From: Lachnospiraceae bacterium
GTDB taxonomy: Bacteria; Bacillota; Clostridia; Lachnospirales; Lachnospiraceae
Assembly: GCA_015057115.1 (NCBI GenBank)
Contig: SVEZ01000004.1
Coordinates: 1-64,000, forward strand
Direction of reading: 5' to 3'
Length of the DNA stretch: 64,000 nt
Each line of letters starts with the position of its first letter. The stretch's first letter is position 1. Below are positions 50,673-61,213 of this stretch, in pieces. The notes beneath the pieces are model-generated. The model saw only the letters and a list, made by a program, of their open reading frames with translations. It made no database searches and had not been told where the DNA came from. Made by a program: the position numbers and the translations under genes.

Positions 50673-52037
50673 CTACATGGCCCCGGTCCTCTGCCCCGGC
50701 TTTACCTTTCGTATAATGAAAAACAGACAGGTAGCATGGGCCGCCGCCGTCAACAGCCAACTCACCGGATAAGAAATGAACAGACAAGGCAAGGTATGTA
50801 CATAAATAAAAATACTGTAAATCCATATAATACGCAACCCGCAGGCACCTATTAGGGACACAATGGTTGGCAGTACGGAATATCCCAGTCCACGGATAAT
50901 TCCCACCATGGTGTCCATCCAGCCGCAGATACAATAGGGGGTTGCAATGTATAGCAATCGCTCCATACCATAGGCAATTACTTCCGGTTTATCCGAATAG
51001 AAGGTTAAAAACCATCCCGAACCTGCATAGGCTCCGATTCCCATAACCAGTCCAATTACCGTTACCATACCAAGACAGTAAAGGGCAATTTTTTTAATAC
51101 GATCCCACTGCCCCGCACCGTAATTCTGGCTGATAAAGCTTATAGCCGTCTGATGCATGGAATTCATGGACACATATACAAATCCTTCGATACTGGCTGC
51201 CGCCGTACTTCCCGCCATGGCAATGTGGCCGAAGGAATTGATGGAGGATTGGATCAGCACATTGGAAATGGAAAAAACAATTCCCTGCATCCCTGCCGGC
51301 AGTCCGATACGAATCAACTGTTTTAATTTGTCCGGATACACCCTCAGCTTCTTAAATTCCAGCTTACAGGCGCCATCTTCTTTGCGCAACGCATTCAACA
51401 CCATGCCGGCAGACAACCCCTGGGAAATGGTGGTGGCCAGAGCCACACCCATAACACTTAACCGGAACACAATCACAAATATCAGATTCAGTCCCACATT
51501 TAAAAATCCCGCGCAAATCAAATATACCATAGGACGCTTTGTATCACCCACCGCTCTTAAAATGGCGCTTCCAAAGTTATACACCATCATAGCCGGCATT
51601 CCCGCAAAATAAATCTTCAAATAAATGGCAGATAAGGGAAGCACCTCCTGGGGAGATCCCATAAGCACCAGCATAGGCTTTGTAAAAAACAGTCCTACAA
51701 AAATCAATATCACGCCGCTAATCAGCGCCGTCATTACCGCTGTGTGAACTGTTTTGGACACTGCATCATCTTCTCCCGCGCCAGTGTAGTTGGCAACCAT
51801 TACATTGGTTCCTACCGACAAGCCCAAAAACAAATTTACCAACAGGTTCACCAAGGACGAAGTTGAACCCACCGCTGCCAGCGCATTTTCGCCGGCAAAT
51901 CGGCCCACCACAATTACATCTGCAGCATTAAACAGAAGCTGCAAAAAACCGGAAAGCATTACCGGAATTGCAAATACCACTAATTTTGGAAAAATGGCTC
52001 CATGTACCATATCTATCTTATGTGACTTCTTTTGCAT
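50673..52037 (-). CDS. MATE family multidrug/cation antiporter
   Basis: This 454-residue membrane protein has about 12 hydrophobic helices and the MATE pattern, including LVVFAIPVMLSGFLQLLFN and VGRFAGENALAAVGS near the N-terminus. MATE transporters export cationic drugs or other organic cations with Na+ or H+ coupling. The start codon follows AAAGGAATG. It lies 33 bp after the polysaccharide deacetylase gene on the same strand. The substrate is unknown. Confidence 0.9.
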   Translation of the reverse strand: MQKKSHKIDMVHGAIFPKLVVFAIPVMLSGFLQLLFNAADVIVVGRFAGENALAAVGSTSSLVNLLVNLFLGLSVGTNVMVANYTGAGEDDAVSKTVHTAVMTALISGVILIFVGLFFTKPMLVLMGSPQEVLPLSAIYLKIYFAGMPAMMVYNFGSAILRAVGDTKRPMVYLICAGFLNVGLNLIFVIVFRLSVMGVALATTISQGLSAGMVLNALRKEDGACKLEFKKLRVYPDKLKQLIRIGLPAGMQGIVFSISNVLIQSSINSFGHIAMAGSTAAASIEGFVYVSMNSMHQTAISFISQNYGAGQWDRIKKIALYCLGMVTVIGLVMGIGAYAGSGWFLTFYSDKPEVIAYGMERLLYIATPYCICGWMDTMVGIIRGLGYSVLPTIVSLIGACGLRIIWIYSIFIYVHTLPCLFISYPVSWLLTAAAHATCLFFIIRKVKPGQRTGAM

Positions 52038-52070
52038 TTTACATTCCTTTCCTCTTCATCACGTAAAAGG

Positions 52071-52874
52071 TCACTCCCTAACCGGACATTGTCTTCCCGT
52101 TCCGTCCAGTCTGTAATCCTTTTTCAACAACAGTTCTCCCACCGGCACTACCCGGTATCCCTTTTCTTCTAATCCTTGCAATAGTCTGTCTAATGCCTCG
52201 GCTGTATATTTTGCCCCGTTATGGCATAAAATAATGGCTCCCGGCCTCAATTCCTTATGTTTTAGAACCGTTTGCAAAATCGCCTCTGCACCATAATCCT
52301 TCCAATCCAGACTATCCACCGACCATTGTACCGGCATATAGCCGTTCTCCCTGGCGGTTTGGATTACTTCATTATTATAGTCGCCATACGGCGGCCTGAA
52401 AACCGTCATCTCATATCCCGTAAGCCGCTTCACCCGTTTATGGGGTTCCATCAATTCCTTCTTTTGCGCTTCACGGGACAAGGTGCTCATGTGGGGATGA
52501 CTTTCGGAATGATTTCCCATTTCATGCCCCTCTTTTAAAATCTTCTTTACATCCTCCGGATAATTCTTTACCCATCCCCCTGTGGCAAAGAAGGTCACAT
52601 GCACCTTATGCTTTTTCAAAATCTTTAAAATCGCAGACGTATCCTCATTTCCCCATGCGGCATCAAAAGAAAGTGCCACCTTCTTTTCCCTGGTCTCCAC
52701 GCAATATACCGGTAGTTCCTTCCCATTTACCGTATGAATAACCTGTACTGAATTTTGAAGATATCGTCCGACGAATGCAAGCAATCCTGCAACAGCACTC
52801 CACAGTAGAATGGATTGCTTTATTCTTCTGATAATATATGGTTTGTGCTTTACTTCTTTCACATTCTGACCCAA
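52071..52874 (-). CDS. Membrane-anchored polysaccharide deacetylase
   Basis: This 267-residue protein has one N-terminal membrane helix (about residues 20-40) and a NodB-type carbohydrate esterase 4 domain: motif 1 SFDAAWGNEDT, motif 2 HSESHPHMS, motif 3 RPPYGDYN, and a later DSLDW and ILCHNG. CE4 enzymes deacetylate peptidoglycan or other glycans outside the membrane; the size fits the PdaB-like sporulation group. The frame begins at TTG with an AGAAAGA upstream and no better ATG in frame, so the exact start is uncertain. Confidence 0.85.
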   Translation of the reverse strand: MGQNVKEVKHKPYIIRRIKQSILLWSAVAGLLAFVGRYLQNSVQVIHTVNGKELPVYCVETREKKVALSFDAAWGNEDTSAILKILKKHKVHVTFFATGGWVKNYPEDVKKILKEGHEMGNHSESHPHMSTLSREAQKKELMEPHKRVKRLTGYEMTVFRPPYGDYNNEVIQTARENGYMPVQWSVDSLDWKDYGAEAILQTVLKHKELRPGAIILCHNGAKYTAEALDRLLQGLEEKGYRVVPVGELLLKKDYRLDGTGRQCPVRE

Positions 52875-52917
52875 TCGTCTTTCTCATTCTTATTCTATGT
52901 AAAAGAAGCCTGCATTA

Positions 52918-53556
52918 TCACTCCCGGTGTTCTATGTCTTCCGGCAGTTCCTTCACCTCGGAAACCTCGCGATACTCCGCTACCTTTTCTGTTTCCACCA
53001 CCGGGTGATCTTTCATACGGTCATACTCTTTATAAGCCATCTTCAACATAAGTTTAGAAAGCAGCAACAATACTCCCGTCACAAGAATCATCCAATAGCT
53101 GATAAGCTTCTGTACCTCTGCTGAAAACGGATTAATCAAATCTGCCATGGCCACCAGAATTACCACCACAGAAACACACAACACTATACTCCACTTCCCG
53201 CTACCCAGACGTTTTAAGTCCAAGGCATCCTGCAGCAAAATAACGGCATAGAGCAACCCGATAACGCTGATTGCCACCGGGAAAAAGTCCACAATGGCTG
53301 CAGTTTTAATGAAGCCCAAAATTCCCAACACTACCAGGAACACCCCTGCGGAAAATCCATAATTCTGCGCTTCTCTAAAGGCATTTGACAAAAAATAATG
53401 CACAATGGAATAAATTCCTCCGATTACCACAGCACCACACATAAGGTAGCAAATCTTCTCTGCCGATATCTGTGGTACGAATAAAAGCAATGCCCCCAGC
53501 ACTGCAGCAACGATTGCAACTCCCATTACCATAAGGTTTGTTTGTTTTTCCTGCAT
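52918..53556 (-). CDS. HdeD-like (DUF308) membrane protein
   Basis: This 212-residue protein has six hydrophobic helices (from about residue 10 to 165), arranged in pairs as in HdeD/DUF308 proteins, and a charged cytoplasmic tail with VVETEKVAEYREVSEVKELPEDIEHRE-like acidic and glutamate-rich sequence. The role is unknown; E. coli HdeD is linked to acid resistance, but that should not be transferred. It precedes the deacetylase gene by 43 bp on the same strand. Confidence 0.75.
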   Translation of the reverse strand: MQEKQTNLMVMGVAIVAAVLGALLLFVPQISAEKICYLMCGAVVIGGIYSIVHYFLSNAFREAQNYGFSAGVFLVVLGILGFIKTAAIVDFFPVAISVIGLLYAVILLQDALDLKRLGSGKWSIVLCVSVVVILVAMADLINPFSAEVQKLISYWMILVTGVLLLLSKLMLKMAYKEYDRMKDHPVVETEKVAEYREVSEVKELPEDIEHRE

Positions 53557-53603
53557 AGTAAGTCCACCTCCATAAGCTTTCCTCTATCTTACCATATTTT
53601 CGC

Positions 53604-53640
53604 AAAAAAAGAAACGGTTCGACATTCCTGCCGAACCGCT
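53604..53640 (-). terminator. Terminator of the htrA gene
   Basis: The stem CGGTTCGG / CGAACCG around an AATGT-type loop is followed on the minus strand by TTTCTTTTTTT. It lies 13 bp after the htrA stop. Confidence 0.75.
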
Positions 53641-53652
53641 TGTTTTATTTAC

Positions 53653-54939
53653 TTAATTCATGGATGAATTCTTCTGTAAGGTTACTTTAACCTTCTTCTC
53701 TTTATATTTACCGCCATCCTTAACCTGTACAGTCACTTCAACTTCTGTACCAGCCTTATAGTACTGTAACTGGCTCTGAAGATCTGCTGTAGTTTTCACT
53801 TCAAAGCTGTCAATGGCTGTAATAATATCACCCTGTACCAAACCTGCTTTCGCTGCAGCTCCACCCGGAACAAGATCCTGAATATATACACCTACCGGCA
53901 AATTATAAACAGAAGCGATATCTTCGCTGATATCCTGGGGATAAATTCCCAATGCACCCTTTTCACCGTCTGCTACCTTTTCGCGGCTAATAAGAGCCTC
54001 TACGATTGGCTGAGCATCACTGATAGGAATTGCATAACCGATTCCTTCTGTATCTTCACTTACCATCTTGGCAGAGTTAATACCGATTACTTCGCCCTTG
54101 CTGTTTAACAGTGCACCACCGCTGTTACCCGGATTAATAGCTGCACTGGTCTGAATAGCATTGGTGCTGACATTTTCCACATTTACATTGCGGTTCAACG
54201 CGCTGACAACTCCGGTGGTAACGGACTGTCCGTAACCCAATGCATTACCGATGGCAATTACTTCCTCACCAACCTTCAGTTCCTTGGAATCTCCCATGGT
54301 TGCAATCTTAATTGCTTTCTTGGTGGAATCCTTCAAATCACTTTTCTTTACGGTAACCACTGCCAAATCCTTGCCGGAATCCGTACCTTTCACTGTGGCA
54401 GAAACGGTTTCGTTATCGGAGAATGTAACTTTGAGTTCCACTGTACCTTCTACCACATGATTGTTGGTTACAATATAAAGGTACGTATCATTCTCTCCAA
54501 TAATAATTCCGGATCCTGCCGACTGCACCTGCTGGCTCTGATTTCCGAAAAAGAAACTTGGAACCTCCTGCTCTGAGGTATTGGTAATGGCTACAATGGA
54601 TGGCATGGATGCATCTACGATGCTCGGCACATCTGTTGCGGAAGAAAGCTGTTTCACATTGTTTTCCACACTGCCGTCCTTATACATAACCACTGTACCG
54701 GTATTGGAAACCTCTCCACCGGCCAATTTCACCACACCGATGAATACGCCGGAGCTAACAAGTCCGAATACAAGAGCACCTGCCACCACTTTTACCATGG
54801 TCTTCGGAAAACCCTGTAATTTGCGTTTCTTCTTCGGCGGCTCCTGCTGCATATAGGGAGTTCCCGCTGCGTAATACTCCTGCTCATTATGAGTGGTATT
54901 GTTATCGTTGTCATTATAATTATTATAGTTGTTATCCAT
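53653..54939 (-). CDS. HtrA/DegP-like serine protease
   Basis: This 428-residue protein has an Asn-rich cytoplasmic N-terminus, one membrane helix (about residues 47-70), a trypsin-like protease domain and one C-terminal PDZ domain. The catalytic triad is seen as TNNHVVEG (His), GKDLAVV (Asp) and NPGNSGGALL (Ser). HtrA proteins degrade misfolded proteins outside the membrane. The ATG follows AAAGGAGGAG. A perfect AAAGATAT / ATATCTTT dyad at 54972-54994 lies in its 5' region and may be a regulatory site or mRNA hairpin. It is the last gene before the GtrA-LCP cluster. Confidence 0.93.
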   Translation of the reverse strand: MDNNYNNYNDNDNNTTHNEQEYYAAGTPYMQQEPPKKKRKLQGFPKTMVKVVAGALVFGLVSSGVFIGVVKLAGGEVSNTGTVVMYKDGSVENNVKQLSSATDVPSIVDASMPSIVAITNTSEQEVPSFFFGNQSQQVQSAGSGIIIGENDTYLYIVTNNHVVEGTVELKVTFSDNETVSATVKGTDSGKDLAVVTVKKSDLKDSTKKAIKIATMGDSKELKVGEEVIAIGNALGYGQSVTTGVVSALNRNVNVENVSTNAIQTSAAINPGNSGGALLNSKGEVIGINSAKMVSEDTEGIGYAIPISDAQPIVEALISREKVADGEKGALGIYPQDISEDIASVYNLPVGVYIQDLVPGGAAAKAGLVQGDIITAIDSFEVKTTADLQSQLQYYKAGTEVEVTVQVKDGGKYKEKKVKVTLQKNSSMN

Positions 54940-54971
54940 TTTCTAACTCCTCCTTTTCTACTACCTATAGG

Positions 54972-54994
54972 AAAGATATCCTTCGTATATCTTT
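54972..54994. promoter_or_regulatory. Dyad upstream of htrA
   Basis: AAAGATAT (54972-54979) and ATATCTTT (54987-54994) form a perfect 8-bp dyad with a 7-nt spacer, 33 bp upstream of the htrA start. It lies downstream of a TATACT box near 55010, so it could be an mRNA hairpin or an operator. Confidence 0.35.
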
Positions 54995-55080
54995 CATTCC
55001 CTTCGACGAGTATAGTCTAGTTCTTCAATGTGTTAGTAATGTGACGGTTAGTAGAAAATCCCCTGATGTTTGGGAAAAAC

Positions 55081-55497
55081 CTATGTTAAACTGCTTTTTG
55101 CAGAAATAAGGTCTCTTTCTTCCAAACATGCTTTTCTTGAAAAAAAGTTATAAATCGTAACTACTAAAGTTGCCAACAGCTTGGCCACGGTATAATGCAT
55201 GCTGGTATAGGTTACCAAATACCATAAAAGTACCGTATTCATAACCAGGCCAAAGCCACTTAACATTACAAAAATAATGAACTCCGCCTGTGTAGATATA
55301 TCTGTTCTGCGCTGAAAAACAAAGCGCATACTAAACCGGTAGTTAAATACCACCGATACCACAAACGAAAGAATAGCGGACCATAAATAATACAGTCCGG
55401 CTATCTCCGTAAGCGCTATTAACAAACCATAATCTATTGCAAATGCCGTTCCTCCTACAAGGGAATGGCGAAAAAACTGCCTGATAAAACTTCGCAT
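55081..55497 (-). CDS. GtrA-like membrane protein
   Basis: This 138-residue protein has four membrane helices in the GtrA pattern, with FRHSLVGGTAFAIDYGLLI at the start and FNYRFSMRFVFQRR after helix 2 as in the family. GtrA-like proteins take part in moving or modifying lipid-linked sugars for cell-surface polysaccharides. It starts 12 bp after the LCP gene stop, which fits a shared role in cell-wall glycopolymers. Confidence 0.85.
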   Translation of the reverse strand: MRSFIRQFFRHSLVGGTAFAIDYGLLIALTEIAGLYYLWSAILSFVVSVVFNYRFSMRFVFQRRTDISTQAEFIIFVMLSGFGLVMNTVLLWYLVTYTSMHYTVAKLLATLVVTIYNFFSRKACLEERDLISAKSSLT

Positions 55498-55509
55498 CTT
55501 TTTCCTCTT

Positions 55510-56655
55510 CTATTGCTGGGGTGTTGTTGTCCCCTGTTCTTGCTGTGTTCCGGTGGTCTGACCGCCTTCTGTGGTCTGCTGCTCTGTTTCCAGCTGATGC
55601 GCCGGCACACCGGTGGTATATACAATATTGTTACTGATCTGCTGCAAGGTTTCTGATGGAGTGTAGGTTTCACTCTCAAACAAAAACTGATGTAAAATCT
55701 TTGCATTTGTCAACAGATCCGCCGGAATAACACAGGATCCGGAACCGCCAACGCTGCGTCCCTCACGCTCCTGTGGGAATCCCATGGACTCGCCCATACG
55801 GTATTGTAATAAATCCGTTGCCATGGAAAGCATTTCCGACATACTCAAGCTGGTGGCAATATCCGGGAATACCTCATCCATAATCTTGGAAAGGGTTCCC
55901 ACTCCGGAACTTTTCACCTTCTCCACCATCTTGGAAATTACTTCACGCTGACGCTCCGTTCTCTTAAAGTCATCACCTACACCCTTACGTATACGGGCAT
56001 AAGAAAGCGCCTGCACGCCATCCAAATGGTTAGGGCCTGCTGCTGCCACCCTGCTGGTGGTATATCCGGTTGCCGGGCCAATGTCCCGCACATATTTATT
56101 AAGCTGATATGCCTCCTGAGCAGTCAACTCAACATCAATACCGTCAATCAAATTAATAGTCTTAACCAAGGCGTACCAGTCCACAGACACGAATCCTTCA
56201 ATATCCAAATCCAGATTCTTATTCAATGCCTGAATCATTCCTTCTGCGCCACCGTTTCTACTGTAGGCAGAATTGACTTTGGAATAATTTCCCATATCCG
56301 TAACCTGTAAATAGGTATCACGGTAAATGGAAACCAAACGTACTTCTTTGGTCTCATTGTTAATACTTGCTATAATGATAGAGTCCGCATTTCCGGTCTC
56401 ATAATTACCTACTGTTCGGTTATCCAGACCCAAAAGCACCAAATTCGTATACTTCTTCAGCACTTCCTTGGTCTCTTCCGTCAAATCTTCATTCGATCCG
56501 GTATCCTCAATCACAGTCTTCTCTATCTTATTGAGCTTCCAAGCAAACCAGAAAGCTCCCAACAAAATCATAAGAACAAACAGCTCCACAATAAAAAAGA
56601 TCAACTTACGCTTGTTCTTCTGACGTTTTGTCATCGGTTTTTTCTTTTTGGACAT
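55510..56655 (-). CDS. LytR-CpsA-Psr family cell-wall ligase
   Basis: This 381-residue protein has an N-terminal membrane helix after a basic stretch and an LCP catalytic domain: LLGLDNRT, NADSIIIASINN, RLVSIYRDTYLQV with the conserved arginine, and NLIDGIDVELT. LCP enzymes attach anionic glycopolymers to peptidoglycan. The C-terminal tail is rich in Q, T and G (TEGGQTTGTQQEQGTTTPQQ-like). The ATG at 56653-56655 follows GGAGG; an upstream GTG is less likely. It precedes gtrA-like and lies 87 bp after glmM. Confidence 0.92.
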   Translation of the reverse strand: MSKKKKPMTKRQKNKRKLIFFIVELFVLMILLGAFWFAWKLNKIEKTVIEDTGSNEDLTEETKEVLKKYTNLVLLGLDNRTVGNYETGNADSIIIASINNETKEVRLVSIYRDTYLQVTDMGNYSKVNSAYSRNGGAEGMIQALNKNLDLDIEGFVSVDWYALVKTINLIDGIDVELTAQEAYQLNKYVRDIGPATGYTTSRVAAAGPNHLDGVQALSYARIRKGVGDDFKRTERQREVISKMVEKVKSSGVGTLSKIMDEVFPDIATSLSMSEMLSMATDLLQYRMGESMGFPQEREGRSVGGSGSCVIPADLLTNAKILHQFLFESETYTPSETLQQISNNIVYTTGVPAHQLETEQQTTEGGQTTGTQQEQGTTTPQQ

Positions 56656-56741
56656 AACATCCTCCACAATCTTATTCCGTAAAGTGAAACAAACTCACGT
56701 TTCATCATACTACATTTTCACGAAAAAATCAATCTTTTTAT

Positions 56742-58091
56742 CTAGCCCATAACATCGGAAATAAGATCTGCCAGCTTTCGTGCCTCTTTTTCAATTTCGT
56801 TCTGATCTTTTCCTTCAATCATAACACGCACCAGAGGTTCAGTACCGGATGGACGAATCAAAACTCTGCCTTCGCCCTGGAATTTCTTCTCCAAGTCTTC
56901 AATCGCCTGTGCGATTGCTCTGTATTCCATAAATTTGTGCTTAATGGAATTCGGCACATGGGCATTTACCAGCGCCTGCGGCAACACTTCCATTACCTGC
57001 GCCAATTCAGACAGCGGCTTACCTGTCTCCACCATCACCTGCAAAAGATGCAGTGCAGACAGTAATCCATCACCCGTAGTATTCTCATCCAGGAAAATAA
57101 TATGGCCGGACTGTTCTCCGCCAAGATTATATCCCTTAGCCTTCATACACTCTAATACATAACGGTCACCCACAACGGTTCTTTCGATATGAATGCCATT
57201 TTCTTTTCCCATTATATTAAATCCAAGGTTACTCATAACCGTTCCCACAATGGTATCCTTCTTCAGACGGCCATGATTCTTCATATGAATACCGCAGATT
57301 GCCATTAACTGGTCACCATCCACGTCATTACCATTCTCGTCCACCGCTAAAAGACGATCTGCGTCTCCGTCAAATGCAAGACCTACATTCGCACCTTCCT
57401 CTACCACACGCTTCTTTAATTCCTCCATGTGGGTAGAACCGCATTTGTTATTGATGTTAATTCCGTTTGGTGATGTATGAATGGCAACTACCTCTGCCCC
57501 TAAATGCTTTAATGCTTCAACAGAAGTCACATAGGATGCACCCTCTGCGCAATCTGCAACCACCTTCAATCCGTGAAGATCCACGTCCACGGAACGAATG
57601 GCATAATCAATATACTTCTCTGCTGCATCAAAACGATATTCAATCTTACCAACCTTATCACCAATAGGCATAGTCACACCCATCATATTGGCAGTAATAA
57701 GATTCTCGATTTCGTCCTCCAGTTCATCGGAAAGCTTATAACCCTCCCGGTTGAAAAATTTAATACCGTTAAACTCTGCCGGATTATGGGAAGCAGAAAT
57801 CACTACTCCCGCATCCGCCTTATATAATCTGGTAAGGTAGGCAACTGCCGGCGTAGGAACAATTCCCACAAAAATAGCATCCGCTCCTACCGAACAGATT
57901 CCCGCCATCAGGGCATTACTCAGCATGCCACCGGAAATACGGGTATCGCAACCAACAATGATGGTTGGCTTATGTGCGGTTTCTCTTGTTAATACGCTTG
58001 CTCCTGCCTGACCCAACTGGGTGGCAAGCTGAATGGTTAATTCGGAACCTGCTACTCCTCTTACTCCATCTGTTCCAAATAATCTACTCAT
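56742..58091 (-). CDS. glmM: Phosphoglucosamine mutase
   Basis: This 449-residue enzyme converts glucosamine-6-phosphate to glucosamine-1-phosphate for peptidoglycan synthesis. The active phosphoserine is Ser101 in VISASHNP; the magnesium loop is AFDGDADR (near residue 240), and [12 protein letters not shown] is the phosphate-binding loop near the C-terminus. The ATG at 58089-58091 follows GGAGG with 5-nt spacing. It completes the conserved cdaA-cdaR-glmM operon, in which CdaA output is regulated by GlmM in Firmicutes. Confidence 0.96.
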   Translation of the reverse strand: MSRLFGTDGVRGVAGSELTIQLATQLGQAGASVLTRETAHKPTIIVGCDTRISGGMLSNALMAGICSVGADAIFVGIVPTPAVAYLTRLYKADAGVVISASHNPAEFNGIKFFNREGYKLSDELEDEIENLITANMMGVTMPIGDKVGKIEYRFDAAEKYIDYAIRSVDVDLHGLKVVADCAEGASYVTSVEALKHLGAEVVAIHTSPNGININNKCGSTHMEELKKRVVEEGANVGLAFDGDADRLLAVDENGNDVDGDQLMAICGIHMKNHGRLKKDTIVGTVMSNLGFNIMGKENGIHIERTVVGDRYVLECMKAKGYNLGGEQSGHIIFLDENTTGDGLLSALHLLQVMVETGKPLSELAQVMEVLPQALVNAHVPNSIKHKFMEYRAIAQAIEDLEKKFQGEGRVLIRPSGTEPLVRVMIEGKDQNEIEKEARKLADLISDVMG

Positions 58092-58104
58092 AGTTTCCTC
58101 CAAA

Positions 58105-59379
58105 TTACTCTTCGTCGTCTTCCTCAGACTCTTCTTTCTGTTTTACAACCACCGTGCCGTTTACCTTAGCAATTTTGCTTTCGGTAAGACCGTTGATAGC
58201 CGTCATGATAGGTGTCTTAGTAAATCTACCGGTATCACTGCCCTTCATATCAACAGACAGCTTCACATCCTCCGCGGAAAGTCCCTTCAGAACATCCGGG
58301 TCTCCTTCTAATTTTACTAAAACAGTTTTCGTGGAAAAGACGATATCGTAGTCATCACTCAAATTCTTAATCTCGATATTCTCTACCGGTACGTTCAGCT
58401 CTTTCACACCTCGTGCGCTGATTTCAACCTTCACCACCACATTATTGTGATCCGCATCCACCAGATCCACACCTTCCGGAAGCATTCCGCTGATTGTAAC
58501 TGTTTTTTCCACATCGCCTGTTTCTTTTCTCAGATTCAAGGCATCCGATGGAATCTTCAGAGAATCTATCTTCGCCAGAGCATCCTTACTTCCTTTTACA
58601 AGGATGGTATCCGGAAGACAGGTTGCTGACTCTAACACATAACCATCCGGAAGTTCTCCGCTGTATTCATATACCACCGGTATGCTCTTGGTTCCCATAA
58701 TCTGAGCCGTTACCTGTACCGTTGCCGGTTCCAGTGTAAGACTTGCACTTACTATCTTATTGCCACTGGCATCATACATAGTGGGAATCACTGTTTGCGT
58801 ACGGTTACTGTACATTCCTTCCACGTTAATACCTGCAGTCACTTTATCAATACTCTTGATTACCGATTCCGGTCCACTGATGGTTACCGTTGCCGGGTCA
58901 CAGCTAACATCCCCAAGGGCATAGCCTTCCATCGGAGTTCCGCTGGTAGTCGTTGCCACCGCGAATTGCCGTGTCTTAACATCCTCTATGGACACACGCA
59001 CGTTAGTGGTTTTCAATGAAACTGACACCTTGCTGGCATAACGATCTGCGGTCACCTCTACAGGCACCAATCCAAGATCCAAATCAATTTTGCTCATATC
59101 GGCCACCACAGTAAAGTCAGAGGCAGACATACCCTCTACAATAGTCCGCGGTCCTGTAACTGAAAACTTCACGGTATTGGAATTATCAAGTATCTCATAT
59201 ACCTTACCGTTTTCAGAAATAATATTCTCATTAATAATATTCGCCGTAGAAGTAAAGGTCATGGTGGTCTGCGGATTATCGATATTTACCACCACAAGCC
59301 AGAGGACAACTGCAAGCGCAACAGAGATCAGCTTTAAAAGAAAGTTATTTGTCACCATTCTGACTAGTTTCTTTGCCAT
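58105..59379 (-). CDS. cdaR: YbbR-domain protein CdaR, regulator of CdaA
   Basis: This 424-residue protein has an N-terminal membrane helix (about residues 13-31) and four YbbR domains, beta-rich repeats recognisable as recurring VEVTAD and VPVEY-type strands ([46 protein letters not shown]). CdaR binds CdaA and modulates c-di-AMP synthesis. The start ATG overlaps the end of cdaA by 35 nt, so translation is coupled. The acidic tail (EESEEDDEE) is notable. glmM follows after 13 bp. Confidence 0.93.
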   Translation of the reverse strand: MAKKLVRMVTNNFLLKLISVALAVVLWLVVVNIDNPQTTMTFTSTANIINENIISENGKVYEILDNSNTVKFSVTGPRTIVEGMSASDFTVVADMSKIDLDLGLVPVEVTADRYASKVSVSLKTTNVRVSIEDVKTRQFAVATTTSGTPMEGYALGDVSCDPATVTISGPESVIKSIDKVTAGINVEGMYSNRTQTVIPTMYDASGNKIVSASLTLEPATVQVTAQIMGTKSIPVVYEYSGELPDGYVLESATCLPDTILVKGSKDALAKIDSLKIPSDALNLRKETGDVEKTVTISGMLPEGVDLVDADHNNVVVKVEISARGVKELNVPVENIEIKNLSDDYDIVFSTKTVLVKLEGDPDVLKGLSAEDVKLSVDMKGSDTGRFTKTPIMTAINGLTESKIAKVNGTVVVKQKEESEEDDEE

Positions 59380-60241
59380 GCTCTTTTATCCTCCTTTTCA
59401 GTTTTTCTAAACGGCCGGTATCAACAAACAGCTTCTGATTTGCCATCAGGCGCTCTTTTAACCGCTCCGGAGTTACATCCCTCTCCAGTCTTCCCTGCTC
59501 CGCAACAGACACCTTTCCGGTCTCCTCGGATACAATAATGGTCATGGAATCATTGACCTCGCTCACGCCAACTGCGGCACGATGTCTTGTTCCCAGTTCC
59601 TTACTTAAGTGCAGGTTATCGGACAAGGGCAGATAACAGGTAGCTGCCACAATCCGGTTACCACGAACAATCACCGCACCATCGTGGAGGGGTGTATTAT
59701 GTTCAAAAATGTTAATCAGAATCTGGTTCGATACCAAAGCATCCAAGGGAATACCGGTTCTTTCAAATTCTGCCAACACAATTTCTCTCTCAACAACAAT
59801 CAAAGCGCCGGTTTTAACCTTGCCCATTTCGAAGCAGGCTTTTACCAGTTCCTGTACGGTTCTCTCGGAATACCGTTCCACATTGTTCTTCTGTAATTCC
59901 ATAAAATTCAAACCGGAAAAGAACTTCTTCTGACCAAGCTGTTCCAACGCCTTACGAAGTTCCGGCTGAAAAATGATTACCAACGCCGTAATTCCTACAC
60001 TCAGCGTTCTTTCCGCCAACCATAGGATTGTATTCATTTGGAAAATAGCTGCCACAGAAATAAAGGCCAGAATAACAATCAGACCCTTAAACAGCACCCA
60101 TGCTCGTGTATTTTTAATCCAGACCATGATATTGTAAACCAGAAATGTAATAATCAGAATCTCTGCAATATCTGTCTTGGTTATCTCCGGTAAATGAACC
60201 CAGAACAAGTAATTATTGACAAATGTCTCCAATCCTTGCAT
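59345..60241 (-). CDS. cdaA: Diadenylate cyclase CdaA
   Basis: This 298-residue enzyme makes cyclic di-AMP from two ATP. It has three N-terminal membrane helices (within residues 22-95) and a DAC domain with catalytic DGA (187-189) and RHR (219-221). The ATG at 60239-60241 follows AAAGGAG; the upstream in-frame TTG is unlikely. The order cdaA-cdaR-glmM is the conserved Firmicutes operon. Confidence 0.96.
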   Translation of the reverse strand: MQGLETFVNNYLFWVHLPEITKTDIAEILIITFLVYNIMVWIKNTRAWVLFKGLIVILAFISVAAIFQMNTILWLAERTLSVGITALVIIFQPELRKALEQLGQKKFFSGLNFMELQKNNVERYSERTVQELVKACFEMGKVKTGALIVVEREIVLAEFERTGIPLDALVSNQILINIFEHNTPLHDGAVIVRGNRIVAATCYLPLSDNLHLSKELGTRHRAAVGVSEVNDSMTIIVSEETGKVSVAEQGRLERDVTPERLKERLMANQKLFVDTGRLEKLKRRIKEHGKETSQNGDK

Positions 60242-60277
60242 ACATACACTCCTTTCCAATGATTTCTATTCTATCGG

Positions 60278-61213
60278 TTAGTCATTTCCCTGACCACCAA
60301 AGGTTGTGACTTTCTTTTCCTGAGCCCGAACCGTCACCTTCGGGACCGCCTTCACGTAGTAGTAATAATAATCATCTTCAAACTGCACCCTCTCCACTCT
60401 GGAATAATCCAAATGGAAAAGGAAAAATTCCACAACAAGGTCAATGCCCAGACTGATAACGGAGCCTACCATCAAACCGATTACACCATCCATGCTGCCC
60501 AGCACCAGCTTACCAATCAGAATCGTTACCGTCTGAATTACTACACCAACATAAATTGCTAATCTCCAGGCATTTCGAATACTGGTTTTCCGAATCACGG
60601 AAACCACAAGGGCTGTCAGCATAAAAGCGCCTACCACCAACCACATTTCCTTATTATCAATAATCAGTTTCACCACTGCAGAAAAACGCGCAAGGGGATT
60701 CTGACTTTCTTCTCCCACAAAAAGAGATGGATTTGCCCGCAGAGCCTTCAGGAAATAATATACCACTGTACCCATCATTACCGGCACTGCACTTCCGGCA
60801 CCACTAATCAGTCCTTCCGTTACCGGTAAAGCATAGGGGATTCGAAACATCCAGGCAATGGGTGTCATCGCCAAAAGATATCCCTTTCCCGGCGCAAACC
60901 GGAAATACAAAATGTAACACAACAGAAGCAATGCAGCTGCCACCGCAGTTACTTCTATTCCCAGTCCATACAAATTCAAAAGTAAAAAGGCGCTCAGCAA
61001 CATAGTTCCGATTCCCACCGGTAAAAATGCACTAATAACAGCAAACGCAACGGGAAGTACCGGTTTATGCACCTTTGCGTAAAAGCCCAAAAGGAAGAAC
61101 ACCAGCAGATACGCAGTCAACATCAATACAAATCTGGAAATTGCTTTTGCCAGCGCTTCATTTTTTTCTACAAATCCAATGAGGTTTGTTTTCATTTCCA
61201 ATAGTTTATTCAT
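60278..61213 (-). CDS. Integral membrane protein, unknown function
   Basis: This 311-residue protein has about eight hydrophobic helices spread over residues 26-250 and a C-terminal soluble tail with a run of tyrosines (DDYYYYYVKAVPKV) and basic residues. It starts with a charged helix MNKLLEMKTNLIGFVEKNEAL. No family is recognised. Its start overlaps the stop of the gene at 61206-61589 by 8 nt, so the two are coupled, and it lies 36 bp from cdaA, suggesting a common operon with the c-di-AMP genes. Confidence 0.75.
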   Translation of the reverse strand: MNKLLEMKTNLIGFVEKNEALAKAISRFVLMLTAYLLVFFLLGFYAKVHKPVLPVAFAVISAFLPVGIGTMLLSAFLLLNLYGLGIEVTAVAAALLLLCYILYFRFAPGKGYLLAMTPIAWMFRIPYALPVTEGLISGAGSAVPVMMGTVVYYFLKALRANPSLFVGEESQNPLARFSAVVKLIIDNKEMWLVVGAFMLTALVVSVIRKTSIRNAWRLAIYVGVVIQTVTILIGKLVLGSMDGVIGLMVGSVISLGIDLVVEFFLFHLDYSRVERVQFEDDYYYYYVKAVPKVTVRAQEKKVTTFGGQGND